This document shows positions 35,058-43,800 of a stretch of DNA of 64,000 nt, in pieces. Under the pieces are notes generated by a model. It ran no database searches. It was not told where the DNA came from and saw only the letters and a program-made list of their open reading frames with translations. The stretch comes from Mycolicibacterium litorale. Lineage in GTDB: Bacteria > Actinomycetota > Actinomycetes > Mycobacteriales > Mycobacteriaceae. The translations under genes and the position numbers were made by a program. The stretch is taken from positions 930,001 through 994,000 of the forward strand of contig CP019882.1 of assembly GCA_002007745.1 (NCBI GenBank). The letters are read 5' to 3'. How positions within the stretch are numbered: the first letter of the stretch is position 1; each line of letters opens with the position of its first letter.

Positions 35058-35861
35058 ATGAAGCGAGAGGTGGGCACACAACTCGAAGTCGACGTCACAG
35101 CTGCGACGACATTGGAGTTTCAGATCGCGGTGGCACCGCATCCGGGCACGACGGTCTCCGAGGCACTGTCGTTCGTTTTGGACGGATCCCCGGTGCCAGC
35201 CTTGGAGATCAGCGGGGTACACGGAAACCGCATTCACAAGCTCGAGGTTCCGGGGGGCACCCTGCGGGTGACCTACGAGGCAACCATCACGGGCCGGACC
35301 CAGCCGGCGCCAGTCACCGAGTACGACCTGTCGATGTATTTGCGTCCGAGCCGTTATGCCGAAGCGGACAAGTTCTACGGTTTCGCGGCAACAGAATTCG
35401 GCAGCTACCTGGATTCGGCATCTCTACTGGAAACGGTGACGCTGTGGGTGGGCACTCGATTGAACTATGTGGCCGGCTCGAGCGACCCGATCGATGGAGC
35501 GGTGGATACGCTGCTCGCAGGTGCTGGGGTGTGCCGCGACTTTGCGCACCTCGTCGTCGCGCTACTGCGGGCCGTCAACGTGCCCGCGCGGGTGGTCTCG
35601 GTGTACGCACCGGGTCTGTACCCGATGGACTTCCACGCTGTCGCGGAGGCATACGTCGAAGGCCAGTGGCGAGTTGTCGACGCCACGCTGTTGGCGCCCC
35701 GACAGACCCTGGTGCGCATCGCGACCGGCCGTGACGCCGCGGATATCGCCTTTCTCGACAATCACAAGGGTGCGATCACCTTGAACCGGCTGCAGGTCAT
35801 GGCGATCGTCGACGGTGACCTGCCCCGCGATCTGGTCGATCAGCTGGTGTCGATCGGCTGA
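35058..35861 (+). CDS. Transglutaminase-like cysteine peptidase family protein
   Basis: 267 residues. An N-terminal beta domain (to about residue 110) is followed by a papain-like core. The catalytic Cys is in AGAGVCRDFAHLVVALLRAV, His in PMDFHAVAEAYVEGQWRVVD and Asp in the same motif (VVDAT). Bacterial relatives act as peptidases or transamidases; a specific target is not known. ATG 35058 has no upstream Shine-Dalgarno of note. It lies within the DUF5994/CspA island. Confidence 0.88.
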   Translation: MKREVGTQLEVDVTAATTLEFQIAVAPHPGTTVSEALSFVLDGSPVPALEISGVHGNRIHKLEVPGGTLRVTYEATITGRTQPAPVTEYDLSMYLRPSRYAEADKFYGFAATEFGSYLDSASLLETVTLWVGTRLNYVAGSSDPIDGAVDTLLAGAGVCRDFAHLVVALLRAVNVPARVVSVYAPGLYPMDFHAVAEAYVEGQWRVVDATLLAPRQTLVRIATGRDAADIAFLDNHKGAITLNRLQVMAIVDGDLPRDLVDQLVSIG

Positions 35862-36041
35862 GCGGATGGCTGCCATGCTCGCCCCTGTTTCGCGGATTGT
35901 CTGCTGGGGCCGAACCCACCACGGTTGGGTGCACAATGCGATGCGAGGTCACCGAAACCCGGGTGTAGTGTCCACAGTGGTCCGTTCGCAAGAGCCATCG
36001 TCACCGTCCACGGATCCACCTATCAATTCGTGAGGACCCGC

Positions 36042-36167
36042 ATGGAGCACTCCGACCTGTTCTCGAACCCCGCCGACACCACCGAGATCGCCTATGACAA
36101 GGCGCCGGGTCCGGTGGCCCACCCGGTGTTCTCCGATCGCGATAAGCCCGACTCGGCCTCCTTGTGA
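36042..36167 (+). CDS. Small ORF (41 aa) translationally coupled to DUF5994-3
   Basis: MEHSDLFSNPADTTEIAYDK is the first half of a 41-residue reading frame ending PDSASL. Its TGA stop (36165-36167) overlaps the GTG start of DUF5994-3 (36164), as in coupled operons. Amino-acid composition is protein-like and acidic, with no signal peptide. Not recognised. Confidence 0.5.
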   Translation: MEHSDLFSNPADTTEIAYDKAPGPVAHPVFSDRDKPDSASL

Positions 36168-36673
36168 ACGGCATGCGCGGACCACGCCGCACGGCAAGCC
36201 CGGTTCGCCTGACGCTCAACACGGTGCTCGGTGGTGATATCGACGGGGCTTGGTGGCCGCGTAGCGGGGCGCTGGCCGCGGAACTACCCGAGCTCATCGA
36301 CGCACTGCACGCCCAGCTGGGCGAGATCGTCGACATCAACCTCAACTGGTCGGCGACCATGGGTGCGCCTATCCTCGAAACTCATTCGTCGGCGGCGCTA
36401 CGGAACATGCGGTGGAACGACAGTCGCCAGCGGATCATGGTCGTCGTCGGGAAAACGGCCTGCGCCCGGCTGCTGGTGATCCCGCACATGACAGCCCCGG
36501 CGCTCGGCCGGATGGTCCTGCGGTACGCGGCCACGATGGCGATCCTGTCCGACGAGCATGACTGCCCGGAGTATGCGGCCGCCGATCGGGTGGTGCAGGC
36601 CGCCAGGGCCCAGAGCGCCGCGTCGGCGGGGCGAGGGTCGGCGACACCTGCAGTAGAGTCCGCCGGGAGGTGA
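36164..36673 (+). CDS. DUF5994 family protein 3
   Basis: 169 residues from GTG 36164; ATG 36173 (MRGPRRTASP) is an alternative. Core motifs RRTASPVRLTLNTVLGGDID, GAWWPRSGALAAELPELIDA and LHAQLGEIVDINLNW are nearly those of copy 1. The second half, MRWNDSRQRIMVVVGKTACA and RLLVIPHMTAPALGRMVLRY, also matches. Followed by a bidirectional hairpin terminator and then cspA copy 2 on the other strand. Unknown function. Confidence 0.85.
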   Translation: MNGMRGPRRTASPVRLTLNTVLGGDIDGAWWPRSGALAAELPELIDALHAQLGEIVDINLNWSATMGAPILETHSSAALRNMRWNDSRQRIMVVVGKTACARLLVIPHMTAPALGRMVLRYAATMAILSDEHDCPEYAAADRVVQAARAQSAASAGRGSATPAVESAGR

Positions 36674-36680
36674 CCAAAAG

Positions 36681-36717
36681 CTAAGGGCTGGTACGGCAAT
36701 GCCGTACCAGCCCTTAG
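36681..36717. terminator. Bidirectional hairpin terminator between DUF5994-3 and cspA copy 2
   Basis: A perfect palindrome, CTAAGGGCTGGTACGGCA and its inverse complement, spans 37 bases around a single central base. On the minus strand it is followed by CTTTTGG, suiting cspA. On the plus strand it ends DUF5994-3 transcription with a weaker T-tract. Confidence 0.9.
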
Positions 36718-36733
36718 GTGGTTTGTGGTTCGA

Positions 36734-36937
36734 TCAGACCGCGGAGACCTGAGTCGCCTGCGGGCCCTTGGGGCCCTGGCCGATTTCGAACTGAACACGC
36801 TGGTTCTCCTCGAGCGAACGGTAGCCGTTGCCCTGGATTTCCGAGTAGTGGACGAACAGATCCTGGTCGCCACTGTCAGGAGCGATGAAGCCGAAGCCCT
36901 TTTCGCCGTTGAACCATTTCACAGTTCCCTGTGCCAT
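36734..36937 (-). CDS. Cold-shock protein CspA family (copy 2)
   Basis: 67 residues with [20 protein letters not shown] (RNP1) and [10 protein letters not shown] (RNP2). It is nearer to the main mycobacterial CspA than copy 1. Start ATG 36935-36937, with AGAAAGA upstream. It lies about 75 bases downstream of the helicase's likely true stop, on the same strand, so helicase and cold-shock protein may be one transcript. The terminator at 36681-36717 follows. Confidence 0.95.
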   Translation of the reverse strand: MAQGTVKWFNGEKGFGFIAPDSGDQDLFVHYSEIQGNGYRSLEENQRVQFEIGQGPKGPQATQVSAV

Positions 36938-37011
36938 CTATCTTTCTTCTCTCATTCAAGTGGATGCCGAAGCATCCGGTGCTCGTCCCGGCGGGTCCGC
37001 CGGAGCGAAAT

Positions 37012-38335
37012 CTATCTGCTGCCGGCCACCGAACGCGGCCGGCGCGAGCGGCGTCGGCCGCCCTGTCCGGTGTGCCCGGTGTGGGCGCTTTGCCCGCCAC
37101 CACGCGGGCGTCGCGGCGCCGACGTGCGGTGCGCGGGGCGGCAGGTGCGACGGCCGGCGGAGCCTGGTAAGGCGCCACCTCCCCGACAAGCGCCTGCACC
37201 GAGTCTGAGTCTGCCGACACCTCTTCGGGTTTCGCCGCAATACCGGCCCTGCGCAGCAGCACCTGAGTATCGCGCCGCTGCTCGGGCAGCACCACGGTGA
37301 CGACGTCGCCGCTGCGGCCGGCCCGAGCCGTACGCCCGGAGCGATGCAGGTAGGCCTTGTGCTCGGCGGGCGGGTCGATATGCACCACTAGCTCGACGTC
37401 GTCGACGTGCACACCGCGCGCGGCGATGTCGGTGGCTACCAGAACTCGCGCCGTGCCCGCGGCGAAGGCCGCTAGGTTCCGGTCGCGCGCCGGCTGAGAC
37501 AGGTTGCCGTGCAGGTCAACTGACGGGATGCCGGCCTCGGTGAGCTGCTTGGCCAGCTTACGAGCGTGATGTTTGGTGCGCAGGAACAGAATTCGGCGCC
37601 CGGTGCCGGAGGCCAGTGTGTGCACGAGTTGCTTCTTGGCTTCGGCGCTGGCCACATGGAACACGTGATGGGTCATAGCGTCGACCGGCGACGTATCGGA
37701 GTCGACGGCGTGCGAGACCTCGTTGCGCAGAAAGCGCTTGACGAGCTTGTCGACACCGTTGTCCAGCGTTGCCGAGAACAGCAGGCGCTGCCCACCGGCA
37801 GGTGTGGCAGCCAGGATACGGGTGACGCCGGGCAGGAATCCGAGATCGGCCATGTGGTCGGCCTCGTCGATGACGGTCACCTCGACGGCGTCGAGGCTGA
37901 TCAGGCGCTGGCCCATCAGATCCTCGAGGCGACCGGGGCAGGCCACCACGATGTCGGCACCCGATTGCAGCGCCTTGACCTGACGGTTCTGCGGGACGCC
38001 GCCGAAGATGGTGGTGACCCGTAGGCCCGAAGCCGCGGCCAGCGGCTGCAGCGCTGCGGTGATCTGGGTGGCCAGCTCGCGGGTGGGGGCCAGCACCAGA
38101 CCGGACGGCCGCGATGGCCGCCGGGTACACCCGGTAAGCCTGCTCACCAGGGGAATCGAGAATGCCAGGGTCTTGCCGCTACCGGTCTTCCCCGGCCCAG
38201 GACGTCGCGGCCGGACAGGGTGTCCGGCAGCGTCGAGATCTGGATCGGGAACGGTTGGGTGATGCCGTTGTCGGCGAGCGCGCGCACCAGTGGTGCGGGC
38301 ACGCCAAGGTCGGCGAAGGATGTTTCGTTGTGCAT
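37012..38335 (-). pseudogene. DEAD-box RNA helicase, broken by one clear and one probable frameshift
   Basis: RhlE/CsdA-like ATP-dependent RNA helicase expected to unwind structured RNA in the cold. The N-terminus from ATG 38335 has the Q-motif (SFADLGVPAPLVRALADNGI, QPFPIQ) and reads to about base 38199, where the frame shifts just before Walker A. In the next frame GKTGSGKTLAF, APTREL, DEAD, SAT and HRSGRTARAG follow in order. One base is missing between CGGGG and AAGACC. Near 37100 a second shift is likely: another frame gives a basic tail (GGGQSAHTGHTGQGGRRRSR) and a stop at 37012, whereas the open frame runs 62 bases into cspA. Assembly error or true decay cannot be told apart here. Confidence 0.78.
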
Positions 38336-38592
38336 GGTGCCTTTCGGGCATCAAAGAGGTGGCGAGATTGCCGGTGGGCAAAATCGATCGCCGCGAGACT
38401 GTGTGCCCGGGAGGCACTGCATCAGCTGAACTCGGCTCTAGGCCGGTGAAGTGAAGGTGTTCCACGACGTGCTGGCGACTTTGTCGTGAAGCCAACGTTG
38501 CAGCCAGCATAGCAGTAGTGCGGCACGCATAGTTTCTGGCGGGTCGGGGTATGCGGGCGACCAACGACTCGACCAAAGGATGTCCGGCGGGG

Positions 38593-39843
38593 ATGACAGC
38601 TTTGCGGACCGGCGAAGGGCTGGTCGACGTGGTGGTGACCGCGGCGGCCGCCAGTACTGCGCTGGCCCCCGACGCCGAAGAGACCTGGCATCAACTTCTC
38701 GAGGGTGCCAGCGGAATCCGCCCCCTACAGAAGTGGTTCGTGGACCAATTCGACTCACCGGTGCGCATCGGTGCCCCGGTGCGGGAGAACTTCGACGACT
38801 ACCTCAACCGCGTCGAACTTCGCCGGCTGTCCTACCTCGGCAAGATGTCCACCGTGCTGGGTCGGCGGCTGTGGGACGCTGCCGGTGCCCCGGACATCGA
38901 CACCAGCCGGTTGCTGGTGTCGGTGGGCCTGGCGCTGGGCAACACCGAGGAAATCGCCGAGCGGGCCGCCGACTGGCACCAGCGTGGCCTGCGGGCGATG
39001 TCTCCGCTCGCGGTGCAGATGTTCATGCCGAACGCCCCTGCCGCCGCGATCGGCCTCGAGCGGCAGGCCAAGGCCGGTGTGATCGCCCCGGTGATGGCTG
39101 ACGCCTCCGGCGCCGCCGCCATCGCACAGGCCTGGCGGCACATCGTGCTCGGCGAGGCCGACATCGCGATCTGCGGCTCGGTGGAGACCTGGGTCGAGGC
39201 GGTGCCGGTCGCGGCGTTTCACGAGCTGGGCATGATGTCGACGAATAACGACGACCCGCCGGGCGCCTGCCGACCCTTCGACCGCCACCGCGACGGCATG
39301 GTGCTCGGTGAGGGCGGTGCCATGCTGCTGATCGAAACCGAGGAGCACGCTAAGGCGCGTGGGGCACCGATCCTGGCCCGTCTGATGGGCGCCTCGACCA
39401 ACTCCGACGCCTACGACGACGTGCGCCCCGATCCCAGCGGCGAACCGGCCGGTGACGCCATCGCCCACGCCGTGCACCTTGCGGGACTGCAGCCGACCGA
39501 CATCGACCACGTCAACGCCCATGCCACCGGGACCACGTTCGGCGATCTGGCTGAGGCGCGGGCGATTCGACGAGGGCTGCGGGGCCACGCGCCGGCCGTC
39601 TATGCCCCCAAAGCCGCGCTGGGCCACTCGCTGGGTGCGGCCGGCGCCGTCGAGGCGATACTGACCGTGCAGGCGTTGCGCGACGGCGTGGTGCCGGCGA
39701 CGCGCAACGTCAAAGACCTCGACCCGGACATCGACCTCGACGTGGTGGTCGACCGGCCACGGCACGGCGACTACCGTTATGCGATCAGCAACTCCTTCGG
39801 CATGGGCGGGCACAACGTCGTGCTGGTGTTCGGCGCCGCCTGA
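38593..39843 (+). CDS. KasB-like 3-oxoacyl-ACP synthase with Asp at the active-site Cys position
   Basis: 416 residues, aligned end to end with mycobacterial KasA/KasB (condensation steps of FAS-II mycolate elongation). Motifs shared: ELRRLSYLGKMSTVLGRRLW, MSTNNDDPPGACRPFDRHRD and GEGGAMLLIETEEHAKARGA. The nucleophile position, SACASG in KasB, reads MADASG: Asp170 (codon 39100-39102) replaces the catalytic Cys. His310 (NAHATG), Lys340 and His345 (KAALGHSLGA) remain. A condensing activity is therefore unlikely; decarboxylase, chain-length-factor or binding roles are possible. ATG 38593 matches the KasB domain start. It abuts the stop of a mycolate methyltransferase gene. Confidence 0.85.
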   Translation: MTALRTGEGLVDVVVTAAAASTALAPDAEETWHQLLEGASGIRPLQKWFVDQFDSPVRIGAPVRENFDDYLNRVELRRLSYLGKMSTVLGRRLWDAAGAPDIDTSRLLVSVGLALGNTEEIAERAADWHQRGLRAMSPLAVQMFMPNAPAAAIGLERQAKAGVIAPVMADASGAAAIAQAWRHIVLGEADIAICGSVETWVEAVPVAAFHELGMMSTNNDDPPGACRPFDRHRDGMVLGEGGAMLLIETEEHAKARGAPILARLMGASTNSDAYDDVRPDPSGEPAGDAIAHAVHLAGLQPTDIDHVNAHATGTTFGDLAEARAIRRGLRGHAPAVYAPKAALGHSLGAAGAVEAILTVQALRDGVVPATRNVKDLDPDIDLDVVVDRPRHGDYRYAISNSFGMGGHNVVLVFGAA

Positions 39844-40728
39844 CTACCGTCTGACGAGGGTGAACTGCCCCACCTCGGAGATGCCGCGCTGGAAGAAGTC
39901 CGAGCATCCGATCAGATAACGCATGTAGCGGTCGTAGACCTCTTCGGAGGTCACCTCGATGGCGCGGTCCCGGGCCGCCTCAAGGCGCTGCGCCCAGATG
40001 TCCAGGGTGCGCACGTAGTGCGGGGTCAGGTAATCGAGTTTGTCCACCGCGAAGCCGGCCTTCTCGGAGTACTCGACGACATCCTCGTCGCAGGGCACCG
40101 CGCCGCCGGGGAAGATCTCCTTGGCGATGAACCGCATGAACCTCAAGTCGGTCATCGTGATCGGAATGCCCATCTCCGGCCAACGCTTCAGCGGGTGGCC
40201 CATGATCGTCTGCAGCACCATGCGCCCGTCATCGGGCATCACCCGCCGGCAGGTGTCGAAGAAGGCGGCGTAACGGTCTTTCGGGAACGCCTCGAAAGCC
40301 TCGATGCTGACGATCCGGTCGACGGGCTGGTCGAACTCTTCCCAGCCACGCAGCTGAATTTGCCGTGACCGCTGCGTCTCGACGGCGTCAAGCACCTGCT
40401 GGCCCAATGCGCACTGGTTACGGCTCAACGTCAATCCCAGTGTGTTGACATCGAATCTTTGCGTCGCGCGCTTCATCACCGAGCCCCAGCCGCAGCCGAC
40501 GTCGAGCAGGGTCATCCCCGGCTGCAGGTCCAACTTGTCCAGTGCCAGATCGATTTTCGCCATCTGCGCTTCTTCGAGAGACATGTCGTCGCGCTCGAAA
40601 TATGCGCAGCTGTAGGTGCGCGACGGGTCCTGGAACAGCCCGAAGAAATCGTTCGAGATGTCGTAATGGGCTTGTACGTCCTCGTAGGCAGGACGCATCT
40701 GCGTTGAGCCCGAACCATTTTCCGCCAT
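39844..40728 (-). CDS. Cyclopropane/mycolic acid methyltransferase family (UmaA/CmaA-like)
   Basis: 294 residues. SAM-dependent methyltransferase of the mycolic acid cyclopropane synthase family. SAM site LLDVGCGWGSVMKRA; family landmarks [30 protein letters not shown] and FIAKEIFPGGAVP. The bicarbonate-ligand Cys (YSCAYF), Glu (EAFEAF) and Tyr (PHYVRTLD) are present. The usual His of LLHT is Gln (MVLQTIMG). Start ATG 40728. It lies 51 bases downstream of a second family member, same strand, likely one operon. Confidence 0.88.
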   Translation of the reverse strand: MAENGSGSTQMRPAYEDVQAHYDISNDFFGLFQDPSRTYSCAYFERDDMSLEEAQMAKIDLALDKLDLQPGMTLLDVGCGWGSVMKRATQRFDVNTLGLTLSRNQCALGQQVLDAVETQRSRQIQLRGWEEFDQPVDRIVSIEAFEAFPKDRYAAFFDTCRRVMPDDGRMVLQTIMGHPLKRWPEMGIPITMTDLRFMRFIAKEIFPGGAVPCDEDVVEYSEKAGFAVDKLDYLTPHYVRTLDIWAQRLEAARDRAIEVTSEEVYDRYMRYLIGCSDFFQRGISEVGQFTLVRR

Positions 40729-40779
40729 CTACCACCGACCCCCTTGGAGCGATTTATTCACGCGGCAACTGAAAACAGG

Positions 40780-41715
40780 CTAGCTGATTGCCTTTTCGCA
40801 CGTAAATTGGCAGACATCGGTGTAGCCCTCGCGGAACAGATCCGCGCATCCGGTGAGGTATTTGTCGAACCGCTCGTAGATCGCTTCGGAGGTGATCGCG
40901 ATAGCCTGGTCCCTGTTGGCTTCCAGGTTGGCCGCCCAGGTGTCCAGGGTGCGGGCATAGTGCGGCTGCAGGTGCTGCTCGCGGGTCACGGTGAAACCGG
41001 CGTCGACGGCATGCTCCTTGACCATGGAGGCCAGCGGCAGACGGCCACCGGGGTAGATCTCGTCCATGATGAACTTGATGAACCGCACCCGCGACATGGT
41101 CAGCGGCAGACCCTTGGCCTTGATCTCCTCGTCCTCGGGAATGATGATCGTGTGTAGCAGCATCACCCCGTCATCGGGCAACCAGTCGAAAGTCTTCTTG
41201 AAGTAGTCGTCGTACTTGTTGAAGCCGAAATGCTCGAAGGCGCCGATCGACACGATGCGGTCGACCTTGCCGTCGAAGTCCTCCCACGGCTGCAATCGGA
41301 CTTCCATGGTGCGGCTGGTGTCGATGCTCGGGAACCGATTCTGCTCGATGTGCTGCTTCTGGTTCTCTGACAGCGTCAAGCCGATGACGTTCACGTCGTA
41401 CTTCTCGACAGCGCGCTGGATGGTCGAGCCCCAGCCGCACCCGATGTCGAGCAACGTCATCCCCGGCTGCAGGCCGAGCTTGCCCAGCGCCAGATCGACC
41501 TTGGCCATCTGAGCCTCTTCGAGTGTCATGTCGTCGCGCTCGAAGTAGGCGCAGCTGTAGGTCTGAGTCGGGTCCTGCCAGAGTTTGAAGAACTCGTTGG
41601 AGATGTCGTAGTGGAACTGGACTTCCTGCTTGTCCGACCCGCGGGTCTGCGACGCCGACTTCGACAGCCACTTGGACTCGGCCTTCGGGATCGATGCACT
41701 CGATGGGTTGGTCAC
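40780..41715 (-). CDS. Cyclopropane mycolic acid synthase family methyltransferase (CmaA/MmaA-like)
   Basis: 311 residues. SAM motif [20 protein letters not shown], and a full set of bicarbonate/active-site residues: Cys in [17 protein letters not shown], Glu in [16 protein letters not shown], His in [11 protein letters not shown] and Tyr in [11 protein letters not shown]. It therefore looks like an intact mycolate methyl- or cyclopropane-transferase acting on meromycolate chains. An N-terminal extension of about 20 residues ([18 protein letters not shown]) precedes the core. First gene of a two-gene unit. The exact modification cannot be assigned. Confidence 0.9.
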   Translation of the reverse strand: MTNPSSASIPKAESKWLSKSASQTRGSDKQEVQFHYDISNEFFKLWQDPTQTYSCAYFERDDMTLEEAQMAKVDLALGKLGLQPGMTLLDIGCGWGSTIQRAVEKYDVNVIGLTLSENQKQHIEQNRFPSIDTSRTMEVRLQPWEDFDGKVDRIVSIGAFEHFGFNKYDDYFKKTFDWLPDDGVMLLHTIIIPEDEEIKAKGLPLTMSRVRFIKFIMDEIYPGGRLPLASMVKEHAVDAGFTVTREQHLQPHYARTLDTWAANLEANRDQAIAITSEAIYERFDKYLTGCADLFREGYTDVCQFTCEKAIS

Positions 41716-41813
41716 TGTTCGTCCGTCCTCAGGGCATGGGGTACCGATCTAGGGGGGCGTACCCGCTGCCGCCAATCCCAATCACCCTTCTGTGGCCGCC
41801 GCCGGCCTCTACG

Positions 41814-42371
41814 GTGAGTGCCGTGGCCGAAACGGATCGCCTCCGCTGGGACGACCGCTACGCGGGTCGTGCCGGCGCGGTTGCCGGGCTACCGCAGCTC
41901 TTCGCGCGCTACGCCGACGCGTTCCCGACGGCCGGGCTTGCCCTGGATGTGGCTTGTGGTCCGGGCGCGGTGTCGGCATGGCTGGCCGGGCGCGGACTGA
42001 CGGTCCTGGGCGTCGACGTGTCACCGGTGGCGGTCGAGCAAGCTCGGCAACTGGCCGCCTCGACCGGAGTCGGTGACCGGTGCCGTTTCGAAGTCGCTGA
42101 CCTCGACGAGGGTCTGCCGCCCGGGCCCAGGGCCGATGTCATCGTGTGCCACCTGTTTCGGGATCCTCGGTTGTATCCCGCAATACTGTCCCGGCTCGCG
42201 CCGGGCGGTCTGCTGGCCATCGCCGTGCTCAGCGAAGTCGGCGCTGCGCCCGGTGGGTTCCGGGCGCGGGCCGGGGAACTCGTCGCCGCGTTCGCATGTC
42301 TCGATACCGTGGCCAGTGGCGAGGGCGGCGGCGAAGCCTGGCTGCTGGCACGAAGTAAAGGAGACCGGTGA
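41814..42371 (+). CDS. Class I SAM-dependent methyltransferase
   Basis: About 185 residues. Motif I is LALDVACGPGAVSAWLAGRG, motif II LGVDVSPVAVEQARQLA, and the post-motif region DVIVCHLFRDPRLYPAILSR LAPGG is typical of small-molecule methyltransferases. GTG 41814 or GTG 41823 (AETDRLRWDDRYAGRAG) is the start. Its TGA overlaps the ATG of the next gene (TGATG), so the two are co-translated. Substrate unknown. Confidence 0.82.
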   Translation: MSAVAETDRLRWDDRYAGRAGAVAGLPQLFARYADAFPTAGLALDVACGPGAVSAWLAGRGLTVLGVDVSPVAVEQARQLAASTGVGDRCRFEVADLDEGLPPGPRADVIVCHLFRDPRLYPAILSRLAPGGLLAIAVLSEVGAAPGGFRARAGELVAAFACLDTVASGEGGGEAWLLARSKGDR

Positions 42372-43078
42372 TGGCGCAACCGTCAGTGACCTTCCCGGCA
42401 CGGTTCAACGGCCCACCGGCCAGCGCCAACGGTGGCTACGCCTGCGGGGTGATCGCCGCCCAGGTACCCGCCGACCTCGTCGAAGTGACCCTGCACCGGC
42501 CGCCGCCGCTGGACGCAGCCCTGCTCGTCGAGCAAAGCGGAACGCTCTATGAAGTGCGACCGGCAGGTGGGGAGGTGGTGGCGGTGGCCAAGGAGGCGCA
42601 CGATCCGGTCGATGCCGTTGCGCCGGTACAGGACATCCCCGCCGATGCGGTGCTGGCGCTGGCCGAGGCCAACCATCCGTTCCGTACCTGCTTCACCTGC
42701 GGGCCCGACCGAGCTCCCGGTGATGGGCTCCGGATCTTCGCCAGGCGCCTTCCGGGTAGCTCCGTGTTGGCCGACCGATGGACTCCCGACGAATCGCTTG
42801 CTGATGACGACGGCGCGGTGCGCCCCGAGTTCGTGTGGGCCGCGTTGGACTGCCCGGGCGGTTGGGCGGCTTTCGGCCGGATTCCCGGCGGGGTCGCGGT
42901 GCTGGGCCGGATGACCGCACGGATCGACCGGGTGCCGCGGGTTGGTGAGCAGTGCCTTGTGGTGGCCGCGTCGCACTGGCACGACGGGCGCAAGATCGAC
43001 GCCCATTCTGCGCTCTACAGCAGTGGGGGAGAGCTGCTGGCCGCCGCCCGCGCTGTCTGGATCGACGTCACCGCCTAG
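42371..43078 (+). CDS. Hotdog-fold thioesterase-superfamily protein
   Basis: 235 residues. Two halves are visible: an N-terminal FNGPPASANGGYACGVIAAQ and a central segment FRTCFTCGPDRAPGDGLRIF, then EFVWAALDCPGGWAAFGRI and VLGRMTARIDRVPRVGEQCL. This matches a hotdog-fold family common in mycobacteria, whose members may be thioesterases or acyl-CoA-binding proteins. The CFTCG segment could bind a metal. Start ATG 42371 overlaps the upstream stop. Confidence 0.78.
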   Translation: MAQPSVTFPARFNGPPASANGGYACGVIAAQVPADLVEVTLHRPPPLDAALLVEQSGTLYEVRPAGGEVVAVAKEAHDPVDAVAPVQDIPADAVLALAEANHPFRTCFTCGPDRAPGDGLRIFARRLPGSSVLADRWTPDESLADDDGAVRPEFVWAALDCPGGWAAFGRIPGGVAVLGRMTARIDRVPRVGEQCLVVAASHWHDGRKIDAHSALYSSGGELLAAARAVWIDVTA

Positions 43079-43341
43079 TTTTGCGGCTCGCGCCGGGGGC
43101 GTGCCGCACGGAATGTAGTTGCGTAATCAGGGAATTGCGGGACTGATTCCCGGTCGCGTTCGCGCGCCTGGGGTGAATCGCCGATTGCTGTCTGCGGCAA
43201 CACTATTCAGCTTTCTATATGTGCGTTTTCGGCTATTCGAGATGGGCATTGTTGCGAAGTCGTCAATTTCACTTTGGTCACTCTGCTACAAATTCGTGCA
43301 TAATTTCGGCGGGTCGGGGTGGGAACTCAGCGAGGAGTGCA

Positions 43342-43800
43342 ATGAAGCGAACTCTGACCCTGGCGGCTGCGTCCGTCGCCGCAGCCATCACCGCCACAGC
43401 GTTCGCCGGCACCGCGCATGCCGCCGACCCCAATGCCGTCGGCTCCTACGACTTCAACGTCGGCACCCTGAGCACCACTTGGACCGCCACCCCGTGCATC
43501 AACGACGACGACCACTGCATCCATGTCAGCGCGGGCTCGCTCAACGGCCAGGCCCCGTGGGCGGCCGACGCCTTCTGGTCGGTGGGATCGTGGATTCTGT
43601 TCGCCGACCAACCGGATGCCATCACCTGTGACGACGGCACCAAGCACCCGGGCAGGATGTCGTACTCCTGGGACGCGGCCACGCTGAAAGGCTGGGCCAG
43701 CATCTACAACAATGGGGTATGCGGCACCAAGCCGTACACGATGGCCGCACCGTTCACCCTGACCAAACTGGGGCCGGCCGAGATGCCTAACGCAGCTTGA
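43342..43800 (+). CDS. Small exported protein (paralogue of the 14702-15142 protein)
   Basis: 152 residues, ATG 43342 after GAGGAG. Signal peptide to about residue 28 (AFAGTAHA). Mature domain: SYDFNVGTLSTTWTATPC, four Cys in all, PFTLTKLGPAEM at the end. The layout parallels the exported protein at 14702. An AT-rich 260-base stretch precedes the gene and probably holds its promoter. The coding end overlaps the convergent NYN gene by 14 bases. Function unknown. Confidence 0.78.
   Translation: MKRTLTLAAASVAAAITATAFAGTAHAADPNAVGSYDFNVGTLSTTWTATPCINDDDHCIHVSAGSLNGQAPWAADAFWSVGSWILFADQPDAITCDDGTKHPGRMSYSWDAATLKGWASIYNNGVCGTKPYTMAAPFTLTKLGPAEMPNAA

Noticed and set aside
36876..37011. Helicase open frame running into cspA
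   Set aside because: A 62-base same-strand overlap with cspA is improbable; a frameshift with a stop at 37012 explains it.
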